Made by a program: the position numbers and the translations under genes
The notes under the pieces: model-generated
Told to the model about the DNA's origin: nothing
Seen by the model: the letters and a program-made list of their open reading frames with translations, nothing else
The model's database searches: none
In this document: positions 16,805 through 26,226 of the stretch, piece after piece
How the letters are laid out: every line of letters begins with the position of its first letter
Position numbering within the stretch: the first letter of the stretch is position 1
Origin: Burkholderia pseudomultivorans
Lineage (GTDB): Bacteria; Pseudomonadota; Gammaproteobacteria; Burkholderiales; Burkholderiaceae
Length of the DNA stretch: 64,000 nt
Direction: 5' to 3'
Assembly (NCBI RefSeq): GCF_001718415.1
Contig: NZ_CP013378.1
Coordinates: forward strand, 4,712,001-4,776,000

Positions 16805-17480
16805 GTCGGCCAGCGACCGCGCGGGCAGCCTCACCGCCTACCAGCGGTGGGAGATGGCGTCGTTCGATCCGCCGCCGCCCCCGCCGCCGCCCGACGATGC
16901 GGCGGCGGCCGCCGCCGCGCTCGCCGAGGAACTGCAGCGCGTGCGCGACGCCGCGCATGCCGAAGGACACGCGGCCGGCCACGTCGAAGGCCAGGCGCGC
17001 GGCTACCAGGCGGGCTTCGAGCAGGGCCGCCAGCAAGGCTTCGACACCGGCCTCGCCGAAGCGCGCGAACAGGCCGCGCAGCTCGCGGCGCTCGCCGCGT
17101 CGTTTCGTGAAGCGATCGCGAACGCCGAGCACGATCTCGCCGCCGACGTCGCGCAGCTCGCGCTCGACATCGCGCAGCAGGTCGTGCGCCAGCACGTGAA
17201 GCATGATCCGGCCGCGCTCGTCGCGGCGGTGCGCGAGGTGCTCGCGGCCGAGCCCGCGCTGTCGGGCGCCCCGCACCTCGCGGTGAATCCGGCCGACCTG
17301 CCCGTCGTCGAAGCGTATCTGCAGGACGATCTCGACGCGCTCGGCTGGAGCGTGCGCACCGACGCGTCGATCGAGCGCGGCGGCTGCCGCGCGCATGCGG
17401 GGACCGGCGAAGTCGACGCGACGCTGCCGACACGCTGGCAGCGCGTGGCCGCCGCGATCGGCAAGGTGGGCGCGTGGTGA
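16797..17480 (+). CDS. fliH: Flagellar assembly protein FliH
   Basis: A 227-aa regulator of the export ATPase FliI. The N-terminal [20 protein letters not shown] segment leads into a Gly-rich helical repeat region ([20 protein letters not shown]; GxxxG pattern), typical of FliH/HrpE. The C-terminal domain (about 110-227) binds FliI. An eight-proline run at about residues 23-30 is notable. It overlaps both fliG and fliI. Confidence 0.95.
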   Translation: MSESASDRAGSLTAYQRWEMASFDPPPPPPPPDDAAAAAAALAEELQRVRDAAHAEGHAAGHVEGQARGYQAGFEQGRQQGFDTGLAEAREQAAQLAALAASFREAIANAEHDLAADVAQLALDIAQQVVRQHVKHDPAALVAAVREVLAAEPALSGAPHLAVNPADLPVVEAYLQDDLDALGWSVRTDASIERGGCRAHAGTGEVDATLPTRWQRVAAAIGKVGAW

Positions 17481-19030
17481 CGCCGCGCCCGTCCGACGCG
17501 CTCGCGCACGACGGCATGACGCCGCTCGAACGCGAACTCGCGCTCGCGTCGTTCGGCCCGGACGCCGCGCATGACGCGCACGGCACGCACGACATGCAGC
17601 CGCCGTCGTCGGCCGCCGCACCCGCCGCGCGCGACCTGCCGCGCGCGCCCGACAATCCGCACCTCGCCCACTGGCGCACGCACCTGAACGCGCTGTCGTC
17701 GCGCAGCCGGCACGCGCTGCCGCTGCGCCCGTGCGGGCGACTCACGCGCGCGGCCGGGCTCGTGCTCGAGGCGATCGGGCTGCGCCTGTCGGTCGGCGCC
17801 GAATGCACGATCGAACTGCCGCCCGGCAGCACGCTGCCGCACGCGGAAGCGGAAGTCGTCGGCTTCTCCGGCGACCGCCTGTTCCTGATGCCGACCACCG
17901 ACGTCGCCGGCGTACTGCCCGGCGCGCGCGTATGGCCGCTCGAACGCGCGCCCGTCGCCGATCCGCTCGCGGGCGCGAAGCGCCTGCCGGTCGGATGGGA
18001 AATGCTGGGCCGCGTCGTCGACGCGTCGGGCCGGCCGCTCGACGGCCTCGGCCCGCTCGCATCGAAACTCGACGCGCCGCTGTCGGCGCCGTCGATCAAC
18101 CCGCTCGATCGCGAACCGATCCACCATGTGCTCGACGTCGGCGTGCGCGCGATCAACGGGCTGCTCACCGTCGGCCGCGGACAGCGGATGGGACTGTTCG
18201 CCGGCTCGGGCGTCGGCAAGTCGGTGCTGCTCGGCACGATGGCGCGCTATACGAGCGCCGAGGTGATCGTGATCGGGCTGATCGGCGAGCGCGGCCGCGA
18301 AGTGAAGGAATTCATCGAGCAGATCCTCGGCGAGGACGGGCTCGCGCGCTCGGTCGTCGTCGCCGCGCCGGCCGACGTGTCGCCGCTGCTGCGGATGCAG
18401 GGCGCCGCGTACGCGACGTCGCTCGCCGAATACTTCCGCGACCAGGGCAAGCACGTGCTGCTGCTGATGGATTCGCTGACGCGCTACGCGATGGCGCAGC
18501 GCGAGATCGCGCTGGCAATCGGCGAGCCGCCCGCGACCAAGGGCTATCCGCCGTCGGTGTTCGCGAAGCTGCCCGCGCTCGTCGAGCGCACCGGCAACGG
18601 GCCGGAAGGTGGCGGCTCGATCACCGCGTTCTATACGGTGCTGACCGAAGGCGACGACCAGCAGGACCCGATCGCCGACTCGGCACGCGCGATCCTCGAC
18701 GGCCATATCGTGCTGTCGCGCGCGCTCGCCGAGGCCGGCCACTATCCGGCCATCGACATCGAGGCGTCGATCAGCCGCGCGATGACCGCGCTGATCGACG
18801 ACGCACATCTCGAGCGCGTGCGCCACTTCAAGCAGATGCTGTCGCGCTACCAGCGCAACCGCGACCTGATCGCCGTCGGCGCGTACGCGCCCGGGCGCGA
18901 CGCGCAGCTCGACCGCGCGATCGCGCTCTATCCGCGCATCGAGTCGTTCCTGCAGCAGGGCTTTCGCGAATGCGCGCCGTTCGCGTCGAGCCTGGCTGCG
19001 CTCGATGCGCTGTTCGACCAAGGAGGCTGA
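17474..19030 (+). CDS. fliI: Flagellum-specific ATP synthase FliI
   Basis: A 518-aa cytoplasmic ATPase of the flagellar type III export apparatus. Walker A GSGVGKS lies near residue 248; the Walker B region [20 protein letters not shown] and SKGYPPS-like [13 protein letters not shown] follow in the order of the F1-beta family. The N-terminus is about 60 residues longer than in E. coli FliI, with Ala/Asp/His-rich sequence. Translation starts at tandem GTG codons (17474/17477) overlapping the fliH stop, so the exact start is uncertain. Confidence 0.95.
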   Translation: MVTPRPSDALAHDGMTPLERELALASFGPDAAHDAHGTHDMQPPSSAAAPAARDLPRAPDNPHLAHWRTHLNALSSRSRHALPLRPCGRLTRAAGLVLEAIGLRLSVGAECTIELPPGSTLPHAEAEVVGFSGDRLFLMPTTDVAGVLPGARVWPLERAPVADPLAGAKRLPVGWEMLGRVVDASGRPLDGLGPLASKLDAPLSAPSINPLDREPIHHVLDVGVRAINGLLTVGRGQRMGLFAGSGVGKSVLLGTMARYTSAEVIVIGLIGERGREVKEFIEQILGEDGLARSVVVAAPADVSPLLRMQGAAYATSLAEYFRDQGKHVLLLMDSLTRYAMAQREIALAIGEPPATKGYPPSVFAKLPALVERTGNGPEGGGSITAFYTVLTEGDDQQDPIADSARAILDGHIVLSRALAEAGHYPAIDIEASISRAMTALIDDAHLERVRHFKQMLSRYQRNRDLIAVGAYAPGRDAQLDRAIALYPRIESFLQQGFRECAPFASSLAALDALFDQGG

Positions 19031-19035
19031 CGCAC

Positions 19036-19494
19036 ATGGCTCACGGCTTTCCCCTGCAGTTCCTGCTCGACCGCGCGCAGGAAGACCTCGACACGGCGGC
19101 CAAGCAGCTCGGCGCCGCGCAGCGCGACCGCACGGCGGCCGCCGAGCAGCTCGATGCGCTGCTGCGCTACCGCGACGAGTATCACGTACGCTTCTCGCAA
19201 TCCGCGCAGCACGGGATGCCGGCCGGCAACTGGCGCAACTTCCAGGCATTCCTCGACACGCTCGACGCGGCGATCGCGCAGCAGCGCAACGTGCTGGCCG
19301 CCGCCGAAGTCCGCATCGACGAGGCCCGGCCGAACTGGCAGCAGAAGAAGCGCGCGGTCGGCTCGTACGAGATCCTGCAGGCGCGCGGCGTCGCGCAGGA
19401 AGCGCAGCGCGCCGCCAAGCGCGAACAGCGCGACGCCGACGAGCACGCCGCCAAGGTCCTGCGCATGCGGGCCGACGCGGCCCGTTCGTCGTAA
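19036..19494 (+). CDS. fliJ: Flagellar export chaperone FliJ
   Basis: A 152-aa, largely coiled-coil protein (charged heptads throughout, no Gly or Pro breaks in long stretches) that sits in the FliI hexamer and escorts chaperones to the export gate. The ATG at 19036 has a perfect AGGAGG nine bases upstream, five bases after the fliI stop. Length and position match FliJ; sequence conservation in this family is weak, so position is the main support. Confidence 0.93.
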   Translation: MAHGFPLQFLLDRAQEDLDTAAKQLGAAQRDRTAAAEQLDALLRYRDEYHVRFSQSAQHGMPAGNWRNFQAFLDTLDAAIAQQRNVLAAAEVRIDEARPNWQQKKRAVGSYEILQARGVAQEAQRAAKREQRDADEHAAKVLRMRADAARSS

Positions 19495-19524
19495 CCGCTC
19501 ACCGTTTTCGAACCGAGAATCGCC

Positions 19525-20799
19525 ATGCCTTCCCTGTCCCAGCTCGGCGCGCTGCTCGACACCGCCGGCTCCGCGCTCAAGGCGAGCCGAAGCGCCGCAT
19601 CGTCCGGCACCGACGCCGCGACGAGCACCGCCCCCGCGCCGTTCGCGCAGACGCTGCAGCAGCGCGTCGTCACGCGGCACGACCAGACCGACGCCGGCAC
19701 GGCGGCGCCATCGAAGCACGCGACGTCGAAACCGGACGACGACAAGCCGGCCGACGACGCCACGGCAGCCACCGCAGCCGCGTCGGCCGCCACCGCCGCG
19801 CCGAACCCCGACGCCGCCGCGCTCGCCGCGGCCGCGGCCGTGCAGGCGCAGTTGCAGACGGGTTCGACGCCGGCCGACGCGGCCGCGCAGCAGGCGGCCC
19901 AGGCCGGCCAGCCCGACGCGACGGCCACGGTCGCACCGGCGTCGGTTCAGGACGCCGCGCCCGGTTCGAGCCGCGACGCACTGCACGCAGCGCTGGAGAA
20001 GCTGACGGGCAATACCGGCGCGATCGCGATGCCGGCGACGAGCGGCACAGCCGCACCGTCCGCGTCCGCATCGACCGCCGCCGCGCTGCCCGCGAAACTG
20101 CCGACCTTCACGCACGCGCTCGCCGACGCGAAAGGCGCGCTCGCCGCCCCGCAAGCGCAGCCGCAGGCAGCCGTACCGGCATTGCAGGCCGACGCGGCCG
20201 CGCAATCGGGCGCGCACGCGCTGACGGCGGCCGGCGACAGCGCCGAGCCGAACACCGCCGCGACGCTTGCGGCCGCCGCGACCGCAGCCGCACAGGCGAA
20301 CCTGCCGGCCTCGCCGGCCGCCGGCGCGGTCGCCGCCGCCAATACGCACGTGCTCGCGCCGCAGGTCGGCAGCACCGACTGGACCGATGCGCTGAGCCAG
20401 AAGGTCGTGTTCCTGTCGAATGCGCACCAGCAGAGCGCCGAACTCACGCTGAACCCGCCCGACCTCGGGCCGCTGCAGGTGGTGCTGCGCGTCGCCGACA
20501 ATCACGCGCATGCGCTGTTCGTGTCGCAGCACGCGCAGGTGCGCGACGCGGTCGAGGCCGCGCTGCCGAAGCTGCGCGAAGCGATGGAAGCGGGCGGGCT
20601 CGGGCTCGGCAGCGCGACCGTCAGCGACGGCGGCTTCGCGTCGCAGCAGCAAAACGCGCAGCAGGGTTACGCCGGCGGCCAGTCGTCGCGACGCGCGGGC
20701 GCCGGATCGTCAGTCGCCGATGCACCCGTCGACGCCGCGCCGTCCGCATCGGCCGCCGCGACCGTGAGCCGCGCAGGCCTCGTCGATACGTTTGCCTGA
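19525..20799 (+). CDS. fliK: Flagellar hook-length control protein FliK
   Basis: A 424-aa secreted ruler. Residues 1-270 are Ala/Thr/Asp-rich low complexity, as expected of the ruler part. The C-terminal Flg_hook domain (about 280-375) is well preserved: WTDALSQKVVFLSNAHQQSA, then ELTLNPPDLGPLQVVLRV, the conserved core that contacts FlhB. The final 45 residues are a Gln/Gly/Ser-rich tail. It ends the fliFGHIJK operon and meets a convergent GMC gene with only 14 bp between them. Confidence 0.93.
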   Translation: MPSLSQLGALLDTAGSALKASRSAASSGTDAATSTAPAPFAQTLQQRVVTRHDQTDAGTAAPSKHATSKPDDDKPADDATAATAAASAATAAPNPDAAALAAAAAVQAQLQTGSTPADAAAQQAAQAGQPDATATVAPASVQDAAPGSSRDALHAALEKLTGNTGAIAMPATSGTAAPSASASTAAALPAKLPTFTHALADAKGALAAPQAQPQAAVPALQADAAAQSGAHALTAAGDSAEPNTAATLAAAATAAAQANLPASPAAGAVAAANTHVLAPQVGSTDWTDALSQKVVFLSNAHQQSAELTLNPPDLGPLQVVLRVADNHAHALFVSQHAQVRDAVEAALPKLREAMEAGGLGLGSATVSDGGFASQQQNAQQGYAGGQSSRRAGAGSSVADAPVDAAPSASAAATVSRAGLVDTFA

Positions 20800-20813
20800 G
20801 CATCGCCGGCCGC

Positions 20814-22457
20814 TCAGCGGCCGTGCGTCGCCGCCGCGGCGGCCTCGCCGCGCGGCGCCGCGCCCTTGCGCGCCGCGACGATGAAGTCCGCCGCGCGCTC
20901 GCCGATCATCACCGACGGCGCATTGGTGTTCCCGCCGATCAGCGTCGGCATCACCGACGCGTCCACCACGCGCAGGCCGTCGACGCCGCGCACGCGCAGC
21001 TGCGGATCGACGACCGCGCGCGCATCCGAACCCATCCGGCAGGTGCCGACCGGGTGATAGATCGTGTCCGCGTGCGCGACGATGGTCGCGCGCAGCTCGG
21101 CCTCGCTCTGGTCGGCGCGCGTATAGAGCTCGCGTCCACCCTGCGACGCGAGCGGCGGCTGCGAGAGGATCCGGCGCATCGCCTGCGCGCCGCGCACCAG
21201 CAGATCGAGATCGCGCGGATCGGAGAAGAAGCGCGGATCGATCAGCGGCGCATCGCGCGCATCGCCGCTCGCGAGCGCGACCGTGCCGCGGCTGAACGGA
21301 CGCAGCGCGCACACGTGCAGCGAATAGCCGAAGCCCCAGTGCATTTTGCGGTTGTGATCGTCGACCAGTGCGGTGCAGAAATGCAACTGCAGGTCGGGAC
21401 GATCGAGCGACGGATCGCTCTTGATGAAGCCGCCCGCTTCCGCGACGTTGCTCGTCATCATCCCGGTGCGGCTCGAGAAATAGCGCGCCAGCGCGGGCGT
21501 CATCTTCGCGATCCCGCGCAGGCAGACGCCGACCAGCTCCGACGAATTCACGCGCGTGTTGATGATGAAGTCGATGTGATCGATCAGGTTCGCCCCGACG
21601 TCCGGCGCATCCTGCACGACCGCGATCCCGTGCCGGCGCAACTGATCGGCCGGGCCGATGCCCGAGCACATCAGCAGTTGCGGCGAATTGAACGCGCCCG
21701 CCGACAGAATCACTTCCGCGCGCGCGCCGAGCGTCTCGACGCGGCCGTTGCGCGACACCGCGACGCCGACCGCACGCTTGCCGTCGAAGCCGACGCGCAG
21801 CACCGTCGCATCGGTGATCACGTGCAGGTTCGGCCGGTTGCGCCCGTAGATGTAGGCCCGCGCGACGCTGCAGCGCGAACCGTCCCGATGCGTGACCTGG
21901 TAGAAGCCGACGCCTTCCTGCGTCGCGCCGTTGAAGTCGTCGTTGAGCGGGTAGCCCGCCGCATGCGCGGCCTGGATGAATCGTTCGGAGAACGGATTGC
22001 GAAAGCGCAGATCCGATACCGTGAGCGGGCCGTCCGCGCCGTGCCACGCATCGGCGCCGCGCTGGTTGCCTTCCGCGCGGCGGAAATACGGCAGCACGTC
22101 CTGCCAGCCCCAGCCGGTCGCGCCGAGCTGCGCCCACTCGTCGTAGTCGCGCGGATGGCCGCGCGTATAGATCATCGCGTTGATCGCGCTCGAGCCGCCC
22201 ATCCCGCGCCCGCGCGGCTGATAGCCGCGCCGCCCGCCGAGGCCCGGCTGCGGCACGGTCTCGTAGCCGTAGTTGGTGCCGAGCTTGAACGGCACGAGCG
22301 CCGCGATGCCGACCGGCATGTTGACCAGCAGGTTGCGTTCGGTGTGCGAGCCCGCCTCGATCAGCGCGATGGTCGCGTCGGGGCAGGCATCGGCGAGGCG
22401 GCCGGCGAGGCTCGACCCGCCCGACCCGCCACCCACGATGATGTAGTCGTATTGCAT
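20814..22457 (-). CDS. GMC family oxidoreductase (choline/alcohol dehydrogenase-like)
   Basis: A 547-aa flavoprotein. The N-terminal ADP-binding motif YIIVGGGSGGSSLAGRL, the GRGMGGSSAINAMIYTRG signature near residue 80, and the C-terminal HPVGTCRMG plus GGNTNAPSVMIGERAADFI define the GMC family. The His in HPVGTC is the usual catalytic residue. Members of this branch oxidise choline, alkan-1-ols or other alcohols, and the exact substrate is not evident. The ATG at 22457 is preceded by GAAGGAG. The divergent aldehyde dehydrogenase gene would suit consecutive alcohol and aldehyde oxidation, but no shared operon links them. Confidence 0.92.
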   Translation of the reverse strand: MQYDYIIVGGGSGGSSLAGRLADACPDATIALIEAGSHTERNLLVNMPVGIAALVPFKLGTNYGYETVPQPGLGGRRGYQPRGRGMGGSSAINAMIYTRGHPRDYDEWAQLGATGWGWQDVLPYFRRAEGNQRGADAWHGADGPLTVSDLRFRNPFSERFIQAAHAAGYPLNDDFNGATQEGVGFYQVTHRDGSRCSVARAYIYGRNRPNLHVITDATVLRVGFDGKRAVGVAVSRNGRVETLGARAEVILSAGAFNSPQLLMCSGIGPADQLRRHGIAVVQDAPDVGANLIDHIDFIINTRVNSSELVGVCLRGIAKMTPALARYFSSRTGMMTSNVAEAGGFIKSDPSLDRPDLQLHFCTALVDDHNRKMHWGFGYSLHVCALRPFSRGTVALASGDARDAPLIDPRFFSDPRDLDLLVRGAQAMRRILSQPPLASQGGRELYTRADQSEAELRATIVAHADTIYHPVGTCRMGSDARAVVDPQLRVRGVDGLRVVDASVMPTLIGGNTNAPSVMIGERAADFIVAARKGAAPRGEAAAAATHGR

Positions 22458-23090
22458 GCACGTCTCCTTCGTGTCATGCGGGGCGCCCGGCGCGGCCCGG
22501 TTCCCGCCTTGTAGTGTTCGGGCATTGTAGGAACGGCCGTCGCGCACGCGGCGCATCGAATCAAGAGCGATTCCTCTAAACGCCCGCGTGAACTAAATTT
22601 AAGATGTACCGATTCGCTTCGCGCGACGCACCGGCCGCCAGAAGCCATTCCGTCGCGAAACGGGAGAGACGATGATGCAGCGTCGGGTTCTGCAGGCCGT
22701 GTGTCGACCGGGTCGCCAAGATGCGTCGCGCACGCGCGGCATTTCATTTCAAACGACGGTACTGCCGCACGCGCGCGACGCGATGCGCACAGCCGATGCA
22801 AATCGAACGGCGCGCGGCGCCGCCGACCGTTTGGAACGCCCGGCTTCGTCACACGACAACGCTTGCGAAGCCGCGCTCGCGCACGCGTCGCGCTGCCCCG
22901 CTTCGGTGCAGCACACGATGTACGCGCAGCGGTTTCGCGAAGCCGAACGGCGTCGCGTCCGGCCGCCGTCACGCGCCGCACGCGACCTCTTTCGCGCGCC
23001 GGCACCGTCGCGCGGATACGACGCCTGCCGCCCGTTGCACCCGGCTTTCGCCTGCCCGCCGATGCGCCACCCGATCCTGGAGGAGACGAC
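22458..23090. other. Intergenic region between the GMC oxidoreductase and aldehyde dehydrogenase genes
   Basis: About 630 bp without a convincing gene. It contains an open frame at 22672-23094 of 140 codons with a plausible GGGAGAG ribosome site and a 4-base overlap with the aldehyde dehydrogenase start, but its third codon positions lack the strong G/C bias of real genes here and its product is Arg/Cys/His-rich, so I treat it as probably non-coding leader sequence. It should hold the divergent promoters of both flanking genes. Confidence 0.5.
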
Positions 23091-24533
23091 ATGAAGAACG
23101 ACCTGCCCGAACTGGCCCCGCAAGCGCAAGCGTCGATCGACGCGATGAGCGCGTTGCTGCGCGACCAGCGCGCGGCCTACCTGCGCGCGCCGTATCCGGC
23201 ATGGGACACGCGTGCCAAGCACCTGCGCGCGCTGCGCACGATGCTGATCGACCATGCGGATGAGCTCGCCGCCGCGATCAGCGCGGACTTCGGCCATCGC
23301 TCGAAACAGGAAGTGCTGCTCGCGGAAATCTGGATGGCGAAGGAAGAGATCGACGACGCGCTGCGGCATGGCAAGCGCTGGATGAAGCCGATCCGCAAGC
23401 CGATGAACAAGTGGCTGCGCCCCGCGCGCGCGAAGGTGATGCCGCAACCGCTCGGCGTGGTCGGCATCGTCGCGCCATGGAACTATCCGGTGCTGCTCGC
23501 CGCGGGCCCGCTGATCTGCGCGCTCGCGGCCGGCAACCGCGCGATGATCAAGATGTCCGAGCTGACGCCGCGCACGTCGGCGCTGTTCGAACAGCTGATC
23601 GCGAAGACCTTCTCGCGCGACCACGTCGCGGTCGTAAGCGGCGACGCGCAGATCGGCGCCGCGTTCAGCACGCTGCCGTTCGATCATCTGCTGTTTACCG
23701 GCTCGACGCATGTCGGCCGTCACGTGATGCGCGCCGCGGCCGACAACCTGACGCCCGTCACGCTCGAACTCGGCGGCAAGTCGCCGGCGATCATCGGCCC
23801 GAACGCGCGCTTCGACGCCGCCGTCGATGCGATCGTCGCGGGCAAGACGCTGAATGCGGGCCAGACCTGCATCGCACCCGACTACGTGCTGCTGCCGCGC
23901 GGCATGGAAGCCGCCTTCATCGAGCGCGCCCGCGCGCGATTCGCGAAGCTGTATCCCGATCTGCCGAACAACGGCGACTACACGACGATCGTGTCCGACC
24001 GCCACTTCGCGCGGCTCCAGCATCTCGCGGACGAAGCGCAGGCGGCCGGCGCGCAGCTGCATCCGCTGTCCGATGCGGCGTCCGATCCCGCGTCGCGCCG
24101 CTTCGTGCCGTGCGCGGTCACGCAGGTGCCGGCCGCATCGACGCTGATGCAGGAGGAGATCTTCGGGCCGCTGCTGCCGCTGGTGCCGTACGAACGGCTC
24201 GACGAGGCGATCGCGTACGTGAATGCGCGCCCGCGACCGCTCGCGCTCTACCTGTTCGACGAGGACGGCGGCACGATCGAGCGCGTGATGCACGAGACGA
24301 TCTCGGGCGGCGTGACGATCAACGAGGCGCTGATGCACATCGCCTGCGGCAGCCTGCCGTTCGGCGGCGTCGGGGCGAGCGGGATGGGCGCGTATCACGG
24401 CTACGACGGCTTCGTCACGTTCTCGAAGATGAAGCCGGTGCTCACGCAGGCGCGCATGAACCTGCGCGGGCTGATCGCGCCGCCGTACGGCAAGCGCTTC
24501 GCGGCCGTGATCAAGATGATGCTGAAGTTCTGA
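23091..24533 (+). CDS. Coniferyl-aldehyde-dehydrogenase-like aldehyde dehydrogenase
   Basis: A 480-aa NAD(P)-dependent enzyme. The general-base Glu lies in TLELGGKSPAIIG (about residue 224) and the catalytic Cys in NAGQTCIAPDYV (about 260). The GSTHVGRHVM loop (about 205) contacts the cofactor. The N-terminal half (KQEVLLAEIWMAKEEIDDAL and KPIRKPMNKW) and the hydrophobic C-terminus (FAAVIKMMLKF) resemble the CalB/fatty-aldehyde dehydrogenase (ALDH3-like) branch. It converts aldehydes to acids; substrate is unproven. The ATG at 23091 has GGAGGAG upstream. Confidence 0.92.
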   Translation: MKNDLPELAPQAQASIDAMSALLRDQRAAYLRAPYPAWDTRAKHLRALRTMLIDHADELAAAISADFGHRSKQEVLLAEIWMAKEEIDDALRHGKRWMKPIRKPMNKWLRPARAKVMPQPLGVVGIVAPWNYPVLLAAGPLICALAAGNRAMIKMSELTPRTSALFEQLIAKTFSRDHVAVVSGDAQIGAAFSTLPFDHLLFTGSTHVGRHVMRAAADNLTPVTLELGGKSPAIIGPNARFDAAVDAIVAGKTLNAGQTCIAPDYVLLPRGMEAAFIERARARFAKLYPDLPNNGDYTTIVSDRHFARLQHLADEAQAAGAQLHPLSDAASDPASRRFVPCAVTQVPAASTLMQEEIFGPLLPLVPYERLDEAIAYVNARPRPLALYLFDEDGGTIERVMHETISGGVTINEALMHIACGSLPFGGVGASGMGAYHGYDGFVTFSKMKPVLTQARMNLRGLIAPPYGKRFAAVIKMMLKF

Positions 24534-24539
24534 ATGGCG

Positions 24540-24562
24540 CGGGCCGCGCGCGTCGCGGCCCG
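24540..24562. terminator. Hairpin between convergent aldehyde dehydrogenase and kinase genes
   Basis: A nine-base perfect GC stem (CGGGCCGCG / CGCGGCCCG, loop of five) in the 69-bp space between convergent genes. It lacks a T run on either strand, so it may slow rather than end transcription by itself. Confidence 0.4.
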
Positions 24563-24602
24563 TCCGGAATAACCGCGCACGTCGTCGTGCGCGTCATCCG
24601 CG

Positions 24603-25625
24603 TCATACGGGCCAGAGCGGCCCTTCCTGCATCGCGCCGATCTGCTCGCGCAGTTCGAGCACGCGCGCTTCCCAGTAGCGCGGCGTGTTGAACCACGGGA
24701 ACGCGGCCGGAAACGCCGGGTCGTCCCAGCGCCGCGCGAGCCACGCCGCGTAGTGAATCAGCCGCAGCGTGCGCAGCGCTTCGACGAGGTGCAGCTCGCG
24801 CGGATCGAATTCGCAGAAATCCTCGTAGCCCGCCAGCAGGTCGGCCAGCGCGCGCGACGCGCCGGCACGATCGCCCGGCAGCAGCAGCCACAGATCCTGG
24901 ACCGCGGGCGCCATCCGGCTGTCGTCGAAATCGACGAAATGCGGGCCTGCGTCGGTCCACAGCACGTTGCTCGGATGGCAGTCGCCGTGCGTGCGCAGCA
25001 GGCGAATCTCGCCCGCACGCTCGAACGCCGCCTCGACGCCTTCGAGCGCGAGCGTGACGACCGTCTGATACGCGGGTCGTACGTCGTCCGGAATGAAATC
25101 GTGCGCGAGCAGATAGTCGCGCGGCTCGTAGCCGAACGTGCGGATGTCGAGCACGGGACGCGCGACGTACGGCTGCGTCGCGCCGACCGCATGGATCCGG
25201 CCGATGAAGCGGCCCAGCCATTCGAGCGTGTCGCTGCGATCGAGATCGGGCGCGCGGCCGCCGCGCCGCTCGAAGATCGAGAAGCGGAAGCCGCCGAACG
25301 CGTGCAGCGTGCGGCCGTCGAATTCGCGCGCAGGCACCGCCGGAATCTCGCGCGCGGCGAGTTCGGCGACGAACGCATGTTCCTCGAGGATCGCGTCGTC
25401 CGACCAGCGCGCCGGACGATAGAACTTCGCGACGACCGGCGGGCCGTCCTCGACGCCGACCTGGTAGACGCGGTTCTCGTAGCTGTTGAGGGCGAGCAGG
25501 CGCCCGTCGGTGCGCAGGCCGGCCGGCATCAGCACGCTGTCGAGCGCGTCGAGCACGCACTCGGGCGTGAGGCCGGCGAACGGCGGGCCGGCGGGAGAAG
25601 CGGGGGCGGAAGTGACTTCGTTCAT
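24603..25625 (-). CDS. srkA: Stress-response Ser/Thr kinase, SrkA/YihE family
   Basis: A 340-aa kinase of the choline/homoserine kinase-like fold. The nucleotide-binding Lys is in PPVVAKFYRP (about residue 70), the catalytic loop is LLRTHGDCHPSNVLW (about 205) and the metal-binding Asp is in HFVDFDDSRMAP (about 224). SrkA in E. coli protects against reactive oxygen and counters MazF-type killing. Two ATG codons are possible (25634, 25625); I prefer 25625. Family assignment is clear; role is by homology. Confidence 0.9.
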   Translation of the reverse strand: MNEVTSAPASPAGPPFAGLTPECVLDALDSVLMPAGLRTDGRLLALNSYENRVYQVGVEDGPPVVAKFYRPARWSDDAILEEHAFVAELAAREIPAVPAREFDGRTLHAFGGFRFSIFERRGGRAPDLDRSDTLEWLGRFIGRIHAVGATQPYVARPVLDIRTFGYEPRDYLLAHDFIPDDVRPAYQTVVTLALEGVEAAFERAGEIRLLRTHGDCHPSNVLWTDAGPHFVDFDDSRMAPAVQDLWLLLPGDRAGASRALADLLAGYEDFCEFDPRELHLVEALRTLRLIHYAAWLARRWDDPAFPAAFPWFNTPRYWEARVLELREQIGAMQEGPLWPV

Positions 25626-25683
25626 GCCCCGCATTGTGCCGCGCGCCGCACGGAAAGACGAGCGTCCGGCGCGCCGCGCACGT

Positions 25684-25896
25684 TCAGTGAAGCGCCGCGC
25701 CGGCCGGCAGCACGGATTCGCCGGTATCGATCAGGTCCTCGAGAAAGAACGGCTCGGTGTTGAGTTCCTTCGACTCGCCCGGCACGCCCGCGTACCAGGT
25801 CACCATGGCCATGTCGCCCAGAATGCGCTGGACGATGCCGCGCGCGCCCTTGGGCACCGCGATATGGGTAGTGCAGACAATCGACCCGACATGCAT
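25684..25896 (-). CDS. Small conserved-looking hypothetical protein
   Basis: A 70-aa protein beginning MHVGSIVCTTHIAVPKGARG. Its pattern of short beta-strand-like stretches and a GARGIVQRI turn suggests a small SH3-like barrel, but I do not recognise a family. Codon use matches neighbouring genes. The ATG at 25896 follows GGGGAACC. It lies 58 bp upstream of the srkA start on the same strand and may share its transcript. Confidence 0.7.
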   Translation of the reverse strand: MHVGSIVCTTHIAVPKGARGIVQRILGDMAMVTWYAGVPGESKELNTEPFFLEDLIDTGESVLPAGAALH

Positions 25897-26226
25897 GATG
25901 GTTCCCCACTCTTGAAACTTGAAACCCGGCCCGCTGACGGGCCGGCAAATGCGCGATCCGCGCCGCCCTCGCCGGAGCGTTGCGCGTGATCCCATTGTTC
26001 ACGGTTTATCGAAGCGCGAAAAGAAGAAGAAGCGGGCAAAACGCCGCGATTTCGTCGAATGTCTCCAATCAACCACTGCGCCGCGCGTGCGCTTGCACGG
26101 GCGGATACCCCCATCATACCCTGTCGGATGTGACTGCCCGCCGAATCCGTCCGGGCCGCTGCCGAACGCGCGATTTCCGCTGCTGGCGTATCGTCTGTCC
26201 TTTGCCCCGCCCTCAGGAGAGATCGC
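25897..26226. other. Divergent intergenic region, small hypothetical gene / MFS gene
   Basis: About 330 bp with lower GC than flanking genes and an A-rich patch (GAAAAGAAGAAGAAG near 26018). It should hold promoters in both directions. I found no clear operator or structured RNA. Confidence 0.4.

Noticed and set aside
19005..22514. 1169-codon plus-strand open frame across fliJ, fliK and the GMC gene
   Set aside because: Overlaps three recognisable genes in other frames and has no domain pattern.
22672..23094. 140-codon open frame before the aldehyde dehydrogenase gene, with a plausible ribosome site and ATGA overlap
   Set aside because: Third-position G/C bias is weak compared with genes here and the product is an Arg/Cys/His-rich sequence without pattern; treated as leader sequence.
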